A stretch of 64,000 bases of DNA, taken from Rhynchopus sp. YZ270_cl-10. Lineage: Eukaryota > Euglenozoa > Diplonemea > Diplonemida > Diplonemidae. The stretch lies in assembly GCA_964035575.1 (NCBI GenBank), contig OZ037862.1, forward strand, positions 1,054,001 through 1,118,000, read 5' to 3'. Each line of letters begins with the position of its first letter. Position 1 is the stretch's first letter. The position numbers were made by a program, and so were the translations under genes. Under the pieces are notes generated by a model. It made no database searches. It was not told where the DNA came from and was given only the letters and a program-made list of their open reading frames with translations. Shown one piece after another: positions 20,107-32,296 of this stretch.

Positions 20107-22239
20107 ATGGTGCAGTCGAGGATGCTGCTGTTGGCATGTGTTGCTGTGTCGGTGTCCGGACACGGGTACGTGGAGTCGCCGCCGTCGCGCAATTATGGTT
20201 GCAGGACTGGACTGAACTCCGGATGCGGGTCTGTGCAGTACGAGCCGCAGAGCGTGGAGGGTCCGGACGGGTGGCCTTCAGGGGGCCCTTCGGACGGGAC
20301 GGTGGCAGCTGCGGGGCGTTCAAACTTTGGACAGCTGAATGCTCAGACGCCGTCACGCTGGGGGAAGACCGCGATTTCCAGTGGTACGAATGTGTTCACG
20401 TGGCGCTTCACTGCAGTGCACCGCACACGCGACTACAGGTACTACATCACACGTGTGGGGTGGAACCAGAATGCGCCGCTGGGGACGTCGTCGTTTGACA
20501 CAACGCCGTTCTGTGTGGTGGACGGGGGGATGCAGCTGCCATCAAACCCTACGAGCCACAGCTGCACGGTGCCCACACGCTCGGGGTACCACGTTGTGCT
20601 TGCTGTGTGGGACGTGGGTGACACCCCTGCAAGCTTCTACAACGCGATTGACGTGACCATTGGTGGTGCGGGCCCGACTCCCCCTGTCCCTGTGCCCACA
20701 CCACCCACACCAACTGTGCCTGTGCCTACACCACCTGTGCCCACACCGCCGACGCCGCCAGTGCCCACACCACCACCGTCGGGTGGATGCTCGGGTGGTG
20801 CGGGGGTGGCTCTGTGGGGCAACTGCAGGGCTGCGCCGCACTGCTGTGCGTCGGGGGCGACGTGCTACGAGCAGAGCGACTGCTTCGCACAGTGCAAGCC
20901 GTCGTGCTCCAGGGCAGACGGGTGGACGTGCCGTGTGCTCGGAGGGGGCCCTGTAACTGTGCCTGTGCCCACACCGCCCACACCGCCCACACCAACGGCA
21001 CCAGTCCCTGTCCCCACTGTGCCTGTGCCAACACCACCAACAGCGCCAGTACCAGCACCGGTGCCAACTGTGTCTGGATCGAGGTCGGACTCGCGGATGA
21101 TTGCCTTCCTGGGGAACTGGCAGGCGTGCCCAACAGACGCACAGCTGGAGCACTACACGCACATCATGATCTCGTTTGCGGTGACGTACAGGTGGAGTGC
21201 ATCGAAGAACCTGTGCGACGCGAGCTGCAACATCGGGGCGCCTGTGCCCGTGTGCGCGAACCAGGCACACCCAGACCTGGTGGCGCGGTGGCGTGCGGCA
21301 GGGAAGAAGGTGGTTGTGTCCTTTGGCGGGGCCGGGATGGGAGGTTCCTGGGCAGGGGACGTGAACGACTGCTGGGACTACTGCTTCGGGAAGGAGGCAC
21401 ACGTGGTGTCGCAGCTGAAGTCGATTGTGGCGGCACAGAACTTCGACGGTGTGGACATCGACTACGAGTACTTCTACGAGAACGGGGGTGCACGTGGGTT
21501 CACGCGTGGGGCTGAGGCGCAGACGTTCCTGCGGGAGGTGACTGTGGGGCTGAAGCAGCAGCTGCCTGCGGGGAGTCTGGTGACACACGCGCCGATGGAG
21601 CCGGACGTGATGCCTGGGCGTGGGTACTACAACGTGATGAAGGAGACTGCGGCGTCGGTCGACTTTGTGATGCCGCAGTACTACAACGCAAACTCGCGTC
21701 CGGCGTTGGACGGGCTTGCAGGCGGGTCTGGCCGCATCTCTGCGGGGGACCACTTCCGCACGCTTGTGGACAACGTGTTTGGCGGGGATGCGACACGCGT
21801 TGTGTTTGGGTTCTGCATCAGCGACTGCTCGGGGACGGGGTCGAACGCAAACGCAGCGGCGGGTGTGCGTGTGATGCAGGAGCTCGCTGTGCAGCACCCC
21901 TGCAACGGCGGTGCCTTCTTCTGGGTTGTGAAGGACGACACGAACGGCGACTGGTCCGGCACTGTTGGGGCTGTTGTTGAGGCCACACGTGGCTGCAGCA
22001 GCGGAGGAGCTCCCACACCGCCTGTTATGCCTGTCCCGCCACCGACACCACCCACTCCTACTGTACCTGTTCCGGTTCCGACACCACCCACACCAACAGC
22101 GCCTGTGCCTGTGCCAACACCACCGGCAAGTAACTGCGGTGCACCGATCCGTAAATGGAACAGATGCCTCGGGAAGGAGAGCTGCTGTGCTGCAGGGCTG
22201 AGCTGCACGGGGACACGGTGGTGGAAGTCGTGCAAATAG
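20107..22239 (+). CDS. Gene B copy 4: LPMO-GH18 chitinase
   Basis: Same 710-aa enzyme as the first copy, intact. Its upstream spacer is the only one with an extra T before the C-run, the single point that marks this unit. Confidence 0.96.
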   Translation: MVQSRMLLLACVAVSVSGHGYVESPPSRNYGCRTGLNSGCGSVQYEPQSVEGPDGWPSGGPSDGTVAAAGRSNFGQLNAQTPSRWGKTAISSGTNVFTWRFTAVHRTRDYRYYITRVGWNQNAPLGTSSFDTTPFCVVDGGMQLPSNPTSHSCTVPTRSGYHVVLAVWDVGDTPASFYNAIDVTIGGAGPTPPVPVPTPPTPTVPVPTPPVPTPPTPPVPTPPPSGGCSGGAGVALWGNCRAAPHCCASGATCYEQSDCFAQCKPSCSRADGWTCRVLGGGPVTVPVPTPPTPPTPTAPVPVPTVPVPTPPTAPVPAPVPTVSGSRSDSRMIAFLGNWQACPTDAQLEHYTHIMISFAVTYRWSASKNLCDASCNIGAPVPVCANQAHPDLVARWRAAGKKVVVSFGGAGMGGSWAGDVNDCWDYCFGKEAHVVSQLKSIVAAQNFDGVDIDYEYFYENGGARGFTRGAEAQTFLREVTVGLKQQLPAGSLVTHAPMEPDVMPGRGYYNVMKETAASVDFVMPQYYNANSRPALDGLAGGSGRISAGDHFRTLVDNVFGGDATRVVFGFCISDCSGTGSNANAAAGVRVMQELAVQHPCNGGAFFWVVKDDTNGDWSGTVGAVVEATRGCSSGGAPTPPVMPVPPPTPPTPTVPVPVPTPPTPTAPVPVPTPPASNCGAPIRKWNRCLGKESCCAAGLSCTGTRWWKSCK

Positions 22240-23541
22240 TAAGATTGCACACTTCTGTTTGCAAATGCCCCCACCCCCCTCTTTTTTCTTTGAGGTGACT
22301 AAGCATGAGAGGCTTAGGGTCATTTTATGAACGTTTTTTTTTTTTCTTCTTCTTCGAAGCACCTTTTATTAATTGCCCTTTAGTTCAAGGCACCTTTTAC
22401 CTTGTTTCTTATTATTTACCGACCGCTTCTTTTTGCGGGCCTTGATAGACCATGTGTTGTGGCTACGTACAGCGTCTTTACTGAGCGCACGCGTTCGTGT
22501 GTACTTTGTTCTACACCTGCCACTGTCCCATTCCACTTCCCTTCCCCCATATCCCCCATATATCCATATCCCCATACCCCCCTCGTTCTGTGTCGTTATG
22601 TTGAGACAACCGAAGCGTGTCTTGCAATGTGCAGCACGCCCATTCCTCGCACATGTCCCAACGATAAAATGACCTCGAGTTCTATGATGCCCGGCCCGGC
22701 CCTTGTGTCCAACCTTCCCCACACACATGCAGTCCCCAGGTTGTACGTGAGTGGTCACGAGGTGTGGATGCCGGAGGTTCGTGTCCTGCAGTGCAAGCCC
22801 CATGTTATGTGTCCTTCGCATTTGGGGGGTACATTTTAACCTTTTCGTTTGCACGCTTTTTATCTATTCTAAATGTTAGTTTCTGAAAAGTTGGTTCTGT
22901 TGGCTGCTGTTGCGTCTGCAGACTGCACCTGGGACTTCGACTTCAGTGCTTTTGGATTTGCCTTAATTTTTCTTTCCCCCCCTCTCCCCTTTTTGCCTCT
23001 CAATTTCCTTGTCTTGACATATAGTTTCACTTCATTTTGTTTTTCGGTACCCACCTCCGTTTCAGCACGTTACACACCACAGCGATACAGTAGAAGACAA
23101 CAAAACAAGCCAAAAACCCACCGTTTCCCGCATAGTTTACCAAAAAACTAGATACAGCGGGACACGATGCGGCGCAGCAAAGGAACCAGAGGATACATTC
23201 CTGAGCTGCGCCTCTTCTGTGTGTGTGGAACGTGTGTGAGAGAGTGTGGCCCCGAGCCTCCGCTCGCATGAGGGCCGAAGATACAAAAAAAAAAGAAAAG
23301 AAAAGTGAAACAAGAAAACATGCACAATTCAAGAAAGAAACTAAACCACAAACAAATAAACAAACAAACTAATAAACAAAGCACCCCCTCTCCTCTCCCT
23401 GTTGTCAGCACCGTGTCTCATACCCTCCTCCCCCCAAGGATCCGTGGCACACAACGTAGCTCGCACACGACCACACCACACCACACAAACAGAACATTTA
23501 TATATACACTAACTCAACAAACAACAACAATAACAACAACC

Positions 23542-24291
23542 ATGCTGTCAAAGGCAGGACTCGCAATGGCCGCAGCCTTCGTGACCCTGGCACAGGGCGC
23601 ACCCTCTTCAGGAACGGTTGAGCTGCTGGAGGGACCTGAGGTGAACGGTGTGCGGACGAACGCGCCTGGGCTGCACGTGACCCTGCTGTCGTCTGGGGTG
23701 GACGCGTGGCCGAACCTTGACGGGTCGACGCTGCGCGACGTGCCGCCGTTCATGCGCCTCATGCCAACGACGCTGGCGAACTGGAGAATGAAGTCCGGGA
23801 CAACGGTGAAGTTCTCGTGCCCGAACGAGCCTTCCCTGATTGATGTGTGCGACGCATGGGTGTTCTTCTACAGCTGCCCGCAGAGCTGTGTGACGACGTA
23901 CCAGGGCGGTCTGCAGGGCCAGCTTGCGGCACTGCCCGGCTGGGAGAGGACACAGTGCGCACCTTCCTTCTGGACGAACGCACCCGGGATGACCTTCGTG
24001 CACCCGATGGGAAGCTTCAGAATGCAGCTGGCGCCCGGCCAGTCGACTGAGTTTGACCTTCAGGACGACGCAGAGTTCCTTGGCTTCGGGATTGACTCGA
24101 ACGGAGAGGACTGCACGAAGCACATGGACGAGAACGCCTGCCCTGTGGCGGGAGGCCGCTGCAGGTGGGAGTCGGGTGCGTGCGTGAACCAGTCCTGCAA
24201 GGGCCGCTTCGGACCGCCGCCGCCGTGCCGTGAGTGCCCCTGGGAGGGAGTTGTGCGCGTTGCTCGCCCTGCCTCGGACGGTCCGTTCTAA
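23542..24291 (+). CDS. Gene A copy 5 (last in array)
   Basis: Same 249-aa protein as the first copy. There is no sixth gene A: the spacer after the last gene B leads into a SANT/Myb gene instead. Confidence 0.9.
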   Translation: MLSKAGLAMAAAFVTLAQGAPSSGTVELLEGPEVNGVRTNAPGLHVTLLSSGVDAWPNLDGSTLRDVPPFMRLMPTTLANWRMKSGTTVKFSCPNEPSLIDVCDAWVFFYSCPQSCVTTYQGGLQGQLAALPGWERTQCAPSFWTNAPGMTFVHPMGSFRMQLAPGQSTEFDLQDDAEFLGFGIDSNGEDCTKHMDENACPVAGGRCRWESGACVNQSCKGRFGPPPPCRECPWEGVVRVARPASDGPF

Positions 24292-25733
24292 GTTGCGTGA
24301 CTTAGGAATAGCATAGAACGGCGGATGTGGCGTGGTAGGAGGAGCGAGTGAGGGGGTGCCTTCTTTTCAAGCGGCACTGTGGCGGAAGCTGCTAGTGGCC
24401 GACAAAACACCACTCACCTGACTGCACTGCACACACAGCTGTGGACCTTTTCCTCCGTTGCATTATCATTTGTTGTTCTCTTTATTTTTATTTTATTTCC
24501 CCCCCACCCAGCTTCACTTTGCCACTGGCAGCCACGGGAGTGCTTGCACGGCCTCTCGTCTCTTTTTGTGTGCCGCGGGTTTTTAGTGAAGACAGGCTCT
24601 TCTTTTTCTTTTTCTTCTTCTTCTTTTTCTCCGACATAGTATGAATCTGCAAGGTCCACAGCGAGCGCACATTGCACCATATGCTCCGTGGAACGTATCA
24701 AAGCAGTCCCCATATTTCCTTTTACCTTTTTTTTTTGTGCTCGCCCGCCGGTTTTTATTTTTGTTTTTCGTTTTCATTTTTATTTCCCCTTTCCCGTTTG
24801 CACCACAGGTGTGACTTTTCACCACACTCGAAGGGCAAAAAAGGTGTCCAGGCAAAGAAATAGCACCTGGCCACTTTTATTTTGCACCTCCGTTTTCCTT
24901 CTTGTTTTTCTGCCGTTTTCCTGCGAGCTGGATCTGTTACCGTATGGGTTCAGCCTCCTCAACAAGTCAGAAAACTACCGTATTTTATCTTTCCCCCCCC
25001 CCCCCCCCCCCGGAAACTGCGGAGGGAGCCCACTTTACTTTTGGATGTGCAAAAGCGAACAATGGAAAAAAGGGCACCATATGCCCACCACCACAGGTGA
25101 AGCAAACACTTGGGGCAGATTCTCTCTTCCCTTTGTGTGCGTGCCAGACACTGCTTCATCTGGGGCGGGGCCCTTTTTGTTTTCCTTCTGTTCAGCATTC
25201 AAAAACAGTGTTCCCAACACTTCCCAAGACATGTTGTTCCATGTTTTTCTCCCTTCATTTTTCTTTTATAGCAAAGACCTATGTCTTTTCCTTCTTCTTT
25301 TTTTTTCCTCCGGAAAGGTGTGTTCCCTCCTTCATATGAGTTATGGGATGTCCGCCTGCTGACCCCTTTCTTTGTGCCTACTGTGTGTGTGCACACCCCC
25401 AGACAGGTGGGTGTTGCACACACACACACCCCTTTTGCTTTTTGGCGCAAGAACAATGAGGGTGTGCGGTGGGATGAGGCATGCAGTGACAGAAGACACG
25501 GAACACATATCATCACAAATACAGAATACAGAATGCAACCAAAAAAAAAGACAAAAAGCAAAACAACAACAACAACAAAAGCGTTGCTATTTTTTTTGTC
25601 TTGATAGAACCCTTCCATGCACACACCACAACGTATCAACACAACACCCACAGGTGATTCATCTACATAAAACTAAAAGTACTACAAGCCAGTTCCATAC
25701 GCACAGAAGAAGGTTGCAGGCTTTGTGCACACA

Positions 25734-27866
25734 ATGGTGCAGTCGAGGATGCTGCTGTTGGCATGTGTTGCTGTGTCGGTGTCCGGACACGGGTACGTGG
25801 AGTCGCCGCCGTCGCGCAATTATGGTTGCAGGACTGGACTGAACTCCGGATGCGGGTCTGTGCAGTACGAGCCGCAGAGCGTGGAGGGTCCGGACGGGTG
25901 GCCTTCAGGGGGCCCTTCGGACGGGACGGTGGCAGCTGCGGGGCGTTCAAACTTTGGACAGCTGAATGCTCAGACGCCGTCACGCTGGGGGAAGACCGCG
26001 ATTTCCAGTGGTACGAATGTGTTCACGTGGCGCTTCACTGCAGTGCACCGCACACGCGACTACAGGTACTACATCACACGTGTGGGGTGGAACCAGAATG
26101 CGCCGCTGGGGACGTCGTCGTTTGACACAACGCCGTTCTGTGTGGTGGACGGGGGGATGCAGCTGCCATCAAACCCTACGAGCCACAGCTGCACGGTGCC
26201 CACACGCTCGGGGTACCACGTTGTGCTTGCTGTGTGGGACGTGGGTGACACCCCTGCAAGCTTCTACAACGCGATTGACGTGACCATTGGTGGTGCGGGC
26301 CCGACTCCCCCTGTCCCTGTGCCCACACCACCCACACCAACTGTGCCTGTGCCTACACCACCTGTGCCCACACCGCCGACGCCGCCAGTGCCCACACCAC
26401 CACCGTCGGGTGGATGCTCGGGTGGTGCGGGGGTGGCTCTGTGGGGCAACTGCAGGGCTGCGCCGCACTGCTGTGCGTCGGGGGCGACGTGCTACGAGCA
26501 GAGCGACTGCTTCGCACAGTGCAAGCCGTCGTGCTCCAGGGCAGACGGGTGGACGTGCCGTGTGCTCGGAGGGGGCCCTGTAACTGTGCCTGTGCCCACA
26601 CCGCCCACACCGCCCACACCAACGGCACCAGTCCCTGTCCCCACTGTGCCTGTGCCAACACCACCAACAGCGCCAGTACCAGCACCGGTGCCAACTGTGT
26701 CTGGATCGAGGTCGGACTCGCGGATGATTGCCTTCCTGGGGAACTGGCAGGCGTGCCCAACAGACGCACAGCTGGAGCACTACACGCACATCATGATCTC
26801 GTTTGCGGTGACGTACAGGTGGAGTGCATCGAAGAACCTGTGCGACGCGAGCTGCAACATCGGGGCGCCTGTGCCCGTGTGCGCGAACCAGGCACACCCA
26901 GACCTGGTGGCGCGGTGGCGTGCGGCAGGGAAGAAGGTGGTTGTGTCCTTTGGCGGGGCCGGGATGGGAGGTTCCTGGGCAGGGGACGTGAACGACTGCT
27001 GGGACTACTGCTTCGGGAAGGAGGCACACGTGGTGTCGCAGCTGAAGTCGATTGTGGCGGCACAGAACTTCGACGGTGTGGACATCGACTACGAGTACTT
27101 CTACGAGAACGGGGGTGCACGTGGGTTCACGCGTGGGGCTGAGGCGCAGACGTTCCTGCGGGAGGTGACTGTGGGGCTGAAGCAGCAGCTGCCTGCGGGG
27201 AGTCTGGTGACACACGCGCCGATGGAGCCGGACGTGATGCCTGGGCGTGGGTACTACAACGTGATGAAGGAGACTGCGGCGTCGGTCGACTTTGTGATGC
27301 CGCAGTACTACAACGCAAACTCGCGTCCGGCGTTGGACGGGCTTGCAGGCGGGTCTGGCCGCATCTCTGCGGGGGACCACTTCCGCACGCTTGTGGACAA
27401 CGTGTTTGGCGGGGATGCGACACGCGTTGTGTTTGGGTTCTGCATCAGCGACTGCTCGGGGACGGGGTCGAACGCAAACGCAGCGGCGGGTGTGCGTGTG
27501 ATGCAGGAGCTCGCTGTGCAGCACCCCTGCAACGGCGGTGCCTTCTTCTGGGTTGTGAAGGACGACACGAACGGCGACTGGTCCGGCACTGTTGGGGCTG
27601 TTGTTGAGGCCACACGTGGCTGCAGCAGCGGAGGAGCTCCCACACCGCCTGTTATGCCTGTCCCGCCACCGACACCACCCACTCCTACTGTACCTGTTCC
27701 GGTTCCGACACCACCCACACCAACAGCGCCTGTGCCTGTGCCAACACCACCGGCAAGTAACTGCGGTGCACCGATCCGTAAATGGAACAGATGCCTCGGG
27801 AAGGAGAGCTGCTGTGCTGCAGGGCTGAGCTGCACGGGGACACGGTGGTGGAAGTCGTGCAAATAG
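25734..27866 (+). CDS. Gene B copy 5: LPMO-GH18 chitinase (last in array)
   Basis: Same 710-aa enzyme as the first copy, intact. The array identity continues for about 1 kb beyond its stop codon. Confidence 0.96.
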   Translation: MVQSRMLLLACVAVSVSGHGYVESPPSRNYGCRTGLNSGCGSVQYEPQSVEGPDGWPSGGPSDGTVAAAGRSNFGQLNAQTPSRWGKTAISSGTNVFTWRFTAVHRTRDYRYYITRVGWNQNAPLGTSSFDTTPFCVVDGGMQLPSNPTSHSCTVPTRSGYHVVLAVWDVGDTPASFYNAIDVTIGGAGPTPPVPVPTPPTPTVPVPTPPVPTPPTPPVPTPPPSGGCSGGAGVALWGNCRAAPHCCASGATCYEQSDCFAQCKPSCSRADGWTCRVLGGGPVTVPVPTPPTPPTPTAPVPVPTVPVPTPPTAPVPAPVPTVSGSRSDSRMIAFLGNWQACPTDAQLEHYTHIMISFAVTYRWSASKNLCDASCNIGAPVPVCANQAHPDLVARWRAAGKKVVVSFGGAGMGGSWAGDVNDCWDYCFGKEAHVVSQLKSIVAAQNFDGVDIDYEYFYENGGARGFTRGAEAQTFLREVTVGLKQQLPAGSLVTHAPMEPDVMPGRGYYNVMKETAASVDFVMPQYYNANSRPALDGLAGGSGRISAGDHFRTLVDNVFGGDATRVVFGFCISDCSGTGSNANAAAGVRVMQELAVQHPCNGGAFFWVVKDDTNGDWSGTVGAVVEATRGCSSGGAPTPPVMPVPPPTPPTPTVPVPVPTPPTPTAPVPVPTPPASNCGAPIRKWNRCLGKESCCAAGLSCTGTRWWKSCK

Positions 27867-29135
27867 TAAGATTGCACACTTCTGTTTGCAAATGCCCCCA
27901 CCCCCCTCTTTTTTCTTTGAGGTGACTAAGCATGAGAGGCTTAGGGTCATTTTATGAACGTTTTTTTTTTTTCTTCTTCTTCGAAGCACCTTTTATTAAT
28001 TGCCCTTTAGTTCAAGGCACCTTTTACCTTGTTTCTTATTATTTACCGACCGCTTCTTTTTGCGGGCCTTGATAGACCATGTGTTGTGGCTACGTACAGC
28101 GTCTTTACTGAGCGCACGCGTTCGTGTGTACTTTGTTCTACACCTGCCACTGTCCCATTCCACTTCCCTTCCCCCATATCCCCCATATATCCATATCCCC
28201 ATACCCCCCTCGTTCTGTGTCGTTATGTTGAGACAACCGAAGCGTGTCTTGCAATGTGCAGCACGCCCATTCCTCGCACATGTCCCAACGATAAAATGAC
28301 CTCGAGTTCTATGATGCCCGGCCCGGCCCTTGTGTCCAACCTTCCCCACACACATGCAGTCCCCAGGTTGTACGTGAGTGGTCACGAGGTGTGGATGCCG
28401 GAGGTTCGTGTCCTGCAGTGCAAGCCCCATGTTATGTGTCCTTCGCATTTGGGGGGTACATTTTAACCTTTTCGTTTGCACGCTTTTTATCTATTCTAAA
28501 TGTTAGTTTCTGAAAAGTTGGTTCTGTTGGCTGCTGTTGCGTCTGCAGACTGCACCTGGGACTTCGACTTCAGTGCTTTTGGATTTGCCTTAATTTTTCT
28601 TTCCCCCCCTCTCCCCTTTTTGCCTCTCAATTTCCTTGTCTTGACATATAGTTTCACTTCATTTTGTTTTTCGGTACCCACCTCCGTTTCAGCACGTTAC
28701 ACACCACAGCGATACAGTAGAAGACAACAAAACAAGCCAAAAACCCACCGTTTCCCGCATAGTTTACCAAAAAACTAGATACAGCGGGACACGATGCGGC
28801 GCAGCAAAGGAACCAGAGGATACATTCCTGAGCTGCGCCTCTTCTGTGTGTGTGGAACGTGTGTGAGAGAGTGTGGCCCCGAGCCTCCGCTCGCATGAGG
28901 GCTCGCTCGGTCGACACATGCCGAAGATACGAGAAAATGAAACAACAATGCGCAATGCAGGAAACCAAAACCACAAACAAAGCACCCCCCTTTCCTTCGA
29001 CAACGCCCAATTTTTCCTCGCCACTAACATTACCTCATGACATCACACAGAAAGAGAAATACAACCCACCCACCCACCCACCCCCAAAAAAAAGCATAGT
29101 ATACTGGGGGCCTGCCACGCCCCAAGGGAGGAAAT
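27867..29135 (+). other. Terminal spacer and right edge of the array
   Basis: Identical to the B-to-A spacers up to about 28902 (GCTCGCATGAGGGC). Beyond this the sequence has a short insertion and scattered differences but still aligns loosely with the in-array spacer through ACCACAAACAAAGCACCCCC (28970-28990), then becomes unique and enters the leader of the next gene. A weakly matching outer border like this is what arrays homogenised from the inside usually show. Confidence 0.7.
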
Positions 29136-30990
29136 ATGGCCGCAAACTCTGTTGTGCAGGGAATGAAGGTCGGGTTTGGTGTGACTAATGTGTCGATTGG
29201 TGGTTTTGGTGCGGGGAAGGTGTACATGGACCAGCAACGCCGTGACCGTGAGCTTCTCCAGGGCGCGTTCAAGCGGGAGGCCAGCGCTCGATGGGCCGCG
29301 ACTCAGGCGGACCCTGACATGCAACTCTCCCGTCAACTCGAGGCTGCCGCCTCCACCACACCCTCCCAGACACCAAACTCTCACTCTCCTGTCCAACCCA
29401 TCCACACCGCACTCAAACAAGCCATTCAAGCCACCCCCAAAAAGACTGCTTCATGGACGATCGAAGAAGACATCCTGCTTCTCGAACGCCTTCACGAAAT
29501 TGGCCCGCAATGGCAAACCCTGAAGGACGACTTTCCATTTCACACCGTCGCGCACATTGGACAACGCGCGAGAAAGCTGGGGGCGATTGTTGAGGCAAAC
29601 CCTAGCGACGATCTTTCTGACACTAGAGTGGTGTCGGGCAGGGTTCGACGGGCCATTAACATAATGCATGCGGAGGTCGATGCGAAGCAGGCATCGAGGC
29701 CGAACTACAGCCCAAAGGCTACGGCCATGGAGGATGAGGTGCATGGTGTGCAGCGGGCATTAAACAGCGCTGCTGCAGTAGAACTGCGCGGCATTGCACT
29801 TCGCCCCAACGAAGCTACCCTTGATGACGCAATGGTGGACGACATCTTCAGCGACGTCGACAGCGCCGCAAGCGACGACTTCCTCCTCTGCGATGGCGAC
29901 GTTTACCACTCATGTCTCTCCGTCGGCTCCTCTGCACGCGCCTCATATGAATCCGCAGTCTCCTCCTCCGTCTTTTCCTCCGCATCCCGCACCACCTCCC
30001 TCAGCGACAACACCCCCTCACCCACCCTAGCCCAAACCCTCCAACGCTACGATGCCTCATCCTCCTCGCACTCCTGGGGATCCGAGACAGTCTCGACAGC
30101 ACCGCATTTCACTCCATTCTCCTTCTCGACTGGGTCAACTGAAAGCGAGATTTTGGAAAAGCCAAAAAAGAATGTGCGTGGAGGCGGTGCCGTTGCGAAG
30201 AGTGTGTTAAAGGTGCATACAGCACCGAAGGAGAAGAAGATGATGGGCGGAGGGAGGAGGAGGAGGAGGAATGAGAAGTGCGACTTCCCCGCACCCCCGG
30301 GGTCGTCGATGAGGATGGCGGAGACGATGCAGTGGTTGCTGATGGGGCCGACGCAGCCTGCAGGTGCCGCGTCGGCACCGTCCATCCCTCTCCCCGCACT
30401 CAAACGCTCCAAGCTCCTCCAGTCTCTCGAAAAGTCGATCACAAACGCTCACACCGCGCCCGAATACGGCATGAACCTACACGAGACCGAAACCCCCACT
30501 TCCCAAGCAGATGTCTGGATGTCCGCGTTCGAGCCATACAGGTATGTGTTTATTAAGAAAATGTTGACATTTTTTATTTCCGCAGGTGCATCGCCAAGAG
30601 CTTTATGGGAGTAAAAGACGACTCCTTTATGTCTGCTGTGTTCTCATCAAAGTATGTACAAAAAAATGGGGATTGTATTAGGGGTTGTTTCTGGTTGTTC
30701 TGCAAAAAAAAATGGCAGGTTTTTATAGATGGTGGTCAATAAGCAAGAGAACAGAATTTTTTCGGATACCTTTAGGTTTTTTGGGGGAAAAAAAATCAAG
30801 AAAATAACTAAAATAAAACACAACCCACAGCTGGTGCGTATACCGTGCAATCTGGCACCGTTCTGTTGAAAATGTTCCGACCGCAGCAATCAGCACATCC
30901 GCCCCTATGGAAAGACCGAACAGCATGTCTTTCTGGCGTTTCTTTACTCATAAGTTCACCACACCCTTCTCAAGGGAACGTGCTCTGTAG
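29136..30990 (+). CDS. SANT/Myb-domain protein, three exons
   Basis: Exons 29136-30541, 30586-30651 and 30831-30990; introns of 44 and 179 nt both begin GTATGT and end CAG, and the frame is kept across both (543 aa). Residues about 103-150 form one SANT/Myb-like helix-turn-helix: W107 in KTASWTIEEDILLLERL and W126 in GPQWQTLKDDF are the spaced tryptophans, followed by TVAHIGQRARKLG. The rest is low-complexity and Ser/Pro-rich (about 255-360) with a basic patch GGGRRRRRNEK. Without splicing the frame would end after 492 residues in what reads as intron sequence; exon 3 (WCVYRAIWHRSVENV) is well-formed protein. Likely a nuclear DNA- or chromatin-binding factor; targets unknown. It is the first unique gene after the array. 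Confidence 0.8.
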
Positions 30991-31060
30991 ACCGATGTGT
31001 GTTCACAACGGTTCATGTGCAACGAATACAGACGATAATATTATCACAAAAAAAAAAAAA

Positions 31061-31138
31061 GTGAAAATTTGCACAAAAACTGTGGCAAACACAACCGAGG
31101 CAGCTACACACTACACCAATAATTTATCAAAAAAAAAA
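31061..31138 (+). repeat. Dispersed ~75-bp family 'TGTGGCAACACAACCGAGGC', copy 1
   Basis: Shares GATTTGCACAAAAACTGTGG, ACAACCGAGGCAACTACAC and a final AATTTATCAAAAAA with copies at 33056-33130 and 42160-42235. A worn partial copy is at 49405-49455. All are in the same orientation and end in poly-A. Confidence 0.75.
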
Positions 31139-31398
31139 GTTGGGGTAAAGACAGTCTCAATGGCGGATTCTCACAGCAGATCAAAAAAAGGGGAGGAGGG
31201 AGGGGGGGTTACCGGCAGGGATTGGGGGCGGGGGGGTGGTCTGTGTTTTTTTTGTTTAAGAAATTGTCGAAACAAAAAAATCTTTGTGAAAAAGACTGTA
31301 GCAAGTACACCAACAGATTGTCAAAAAAGCGAGACAGAGAGTTGTAAAATTGGGAGGGTTGCTTTGTGGCATGTTTTTGTAATGTCAGATGTAACCGA

Positions 31399-31465
31399 AA
31401 TGGGTGTAGGACCCCGTCCACGGTACAGACAGGTTATTGTACCAAAGGTGCACTGTTCACGAGAG
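31399..31465 (+). repeat. Dispersed family 'CACGGTACAG...ACCAAAGGTACACTGT', diverged copy
   Basis: Related to the two good copies at 47502-47610 and 47658-47770 and to a copy inside an intron at about 52895-52955. Confidence 0.6.
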
Positions 31466-32296
31466 GGCTTTTTTGTATTTCAGGTCAACTTTCTGTACTC
31501 TGTATGGGGGTGTTTACTGCTTTTGGAGTCTCTTTCTTGATGACATTGACAGAGAACCTCACCTTATCTTTGACTCATTGTTTTGTGTGGCTGAAGGGAG
31601 GTGCTATTTTCTGCTATTTTGGGGTCAGCCACGCCATAGTTGGTTATTGATGCAGAATAATGAATAAAACAAACGTAAAATGTGACATATACATATTGTC
31701 AGCAAGCTTGAGCGCGAGTTTGACATAGTGTATTAAAACGTCTTTTTTTAAACAACATCTTTTAGTTGTCATAAGATTGGAGGCGCTTTGGGGAAAAAAA
31801 CAAAGAGAAAAACCGAAGTGGAGTGGGAACGTAGTGAGAATACGACAAAAGCATGATTTGTAATTGTCTGTTTTGATTCGCTTTGATTCACACACACACA
31901 CACACACCAACACTAAGTGCAGAGTTTTCGCACTTTTTCCACTTTTTTTGCCCAGATTTGAGCCCACACAACAAAGACCCGATCTTTCTTAAATCAGAAT
32001 TTCCTTTTCTTCCCTTTCCCCTTCCCCCTTCCCCGTCAAAATTATATTGAAAAAGAAAAAAATAATCAACTGTGTCATCGACGAGAAGCTTTGGACACAC
32101 AAACCGCTATGCCAACGTGCCTTGAAGGTTTTTTTTTTCCACCACGTTTTTCTTTTCTTCTTCAAAATAAGTTTCAGGGAAACTCTCTAGTAGAACAAGA
32201 CGAAAGTAAGGAGTAATCCCCCTCTCACAAAAAAACAAAATCTAAAATATCAATTTCCCCCCATCAAGGATTTCTATTTTTTTTTTTTTAAGATCA

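Larger units (their letters stand above)
908..28902 (+). repeat. Head-to-tail tandem array: five A+B gene pairs, unit 5626-5628 bp
   Basis: The left edge is visible because copy 1 matches copy 2 only from 908/6534 onward. The right edge is at about 28902, where the spacer after the fifth gene B stops matching the inter-unit spacers. Units start near 908, 6534, 12161, 17789 and 23417; the last unit lacks the final part of its spacer. Both genes and both spacers appear identical between units. Unit length differs only through the C-tract in the A-to-B spacer (see the poly-C entry). Such identity over synonymous sites and spacers means very recent amplification or ongoing homogenisation by unequal exchange or gene conversion. 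Confidence 0.97.
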
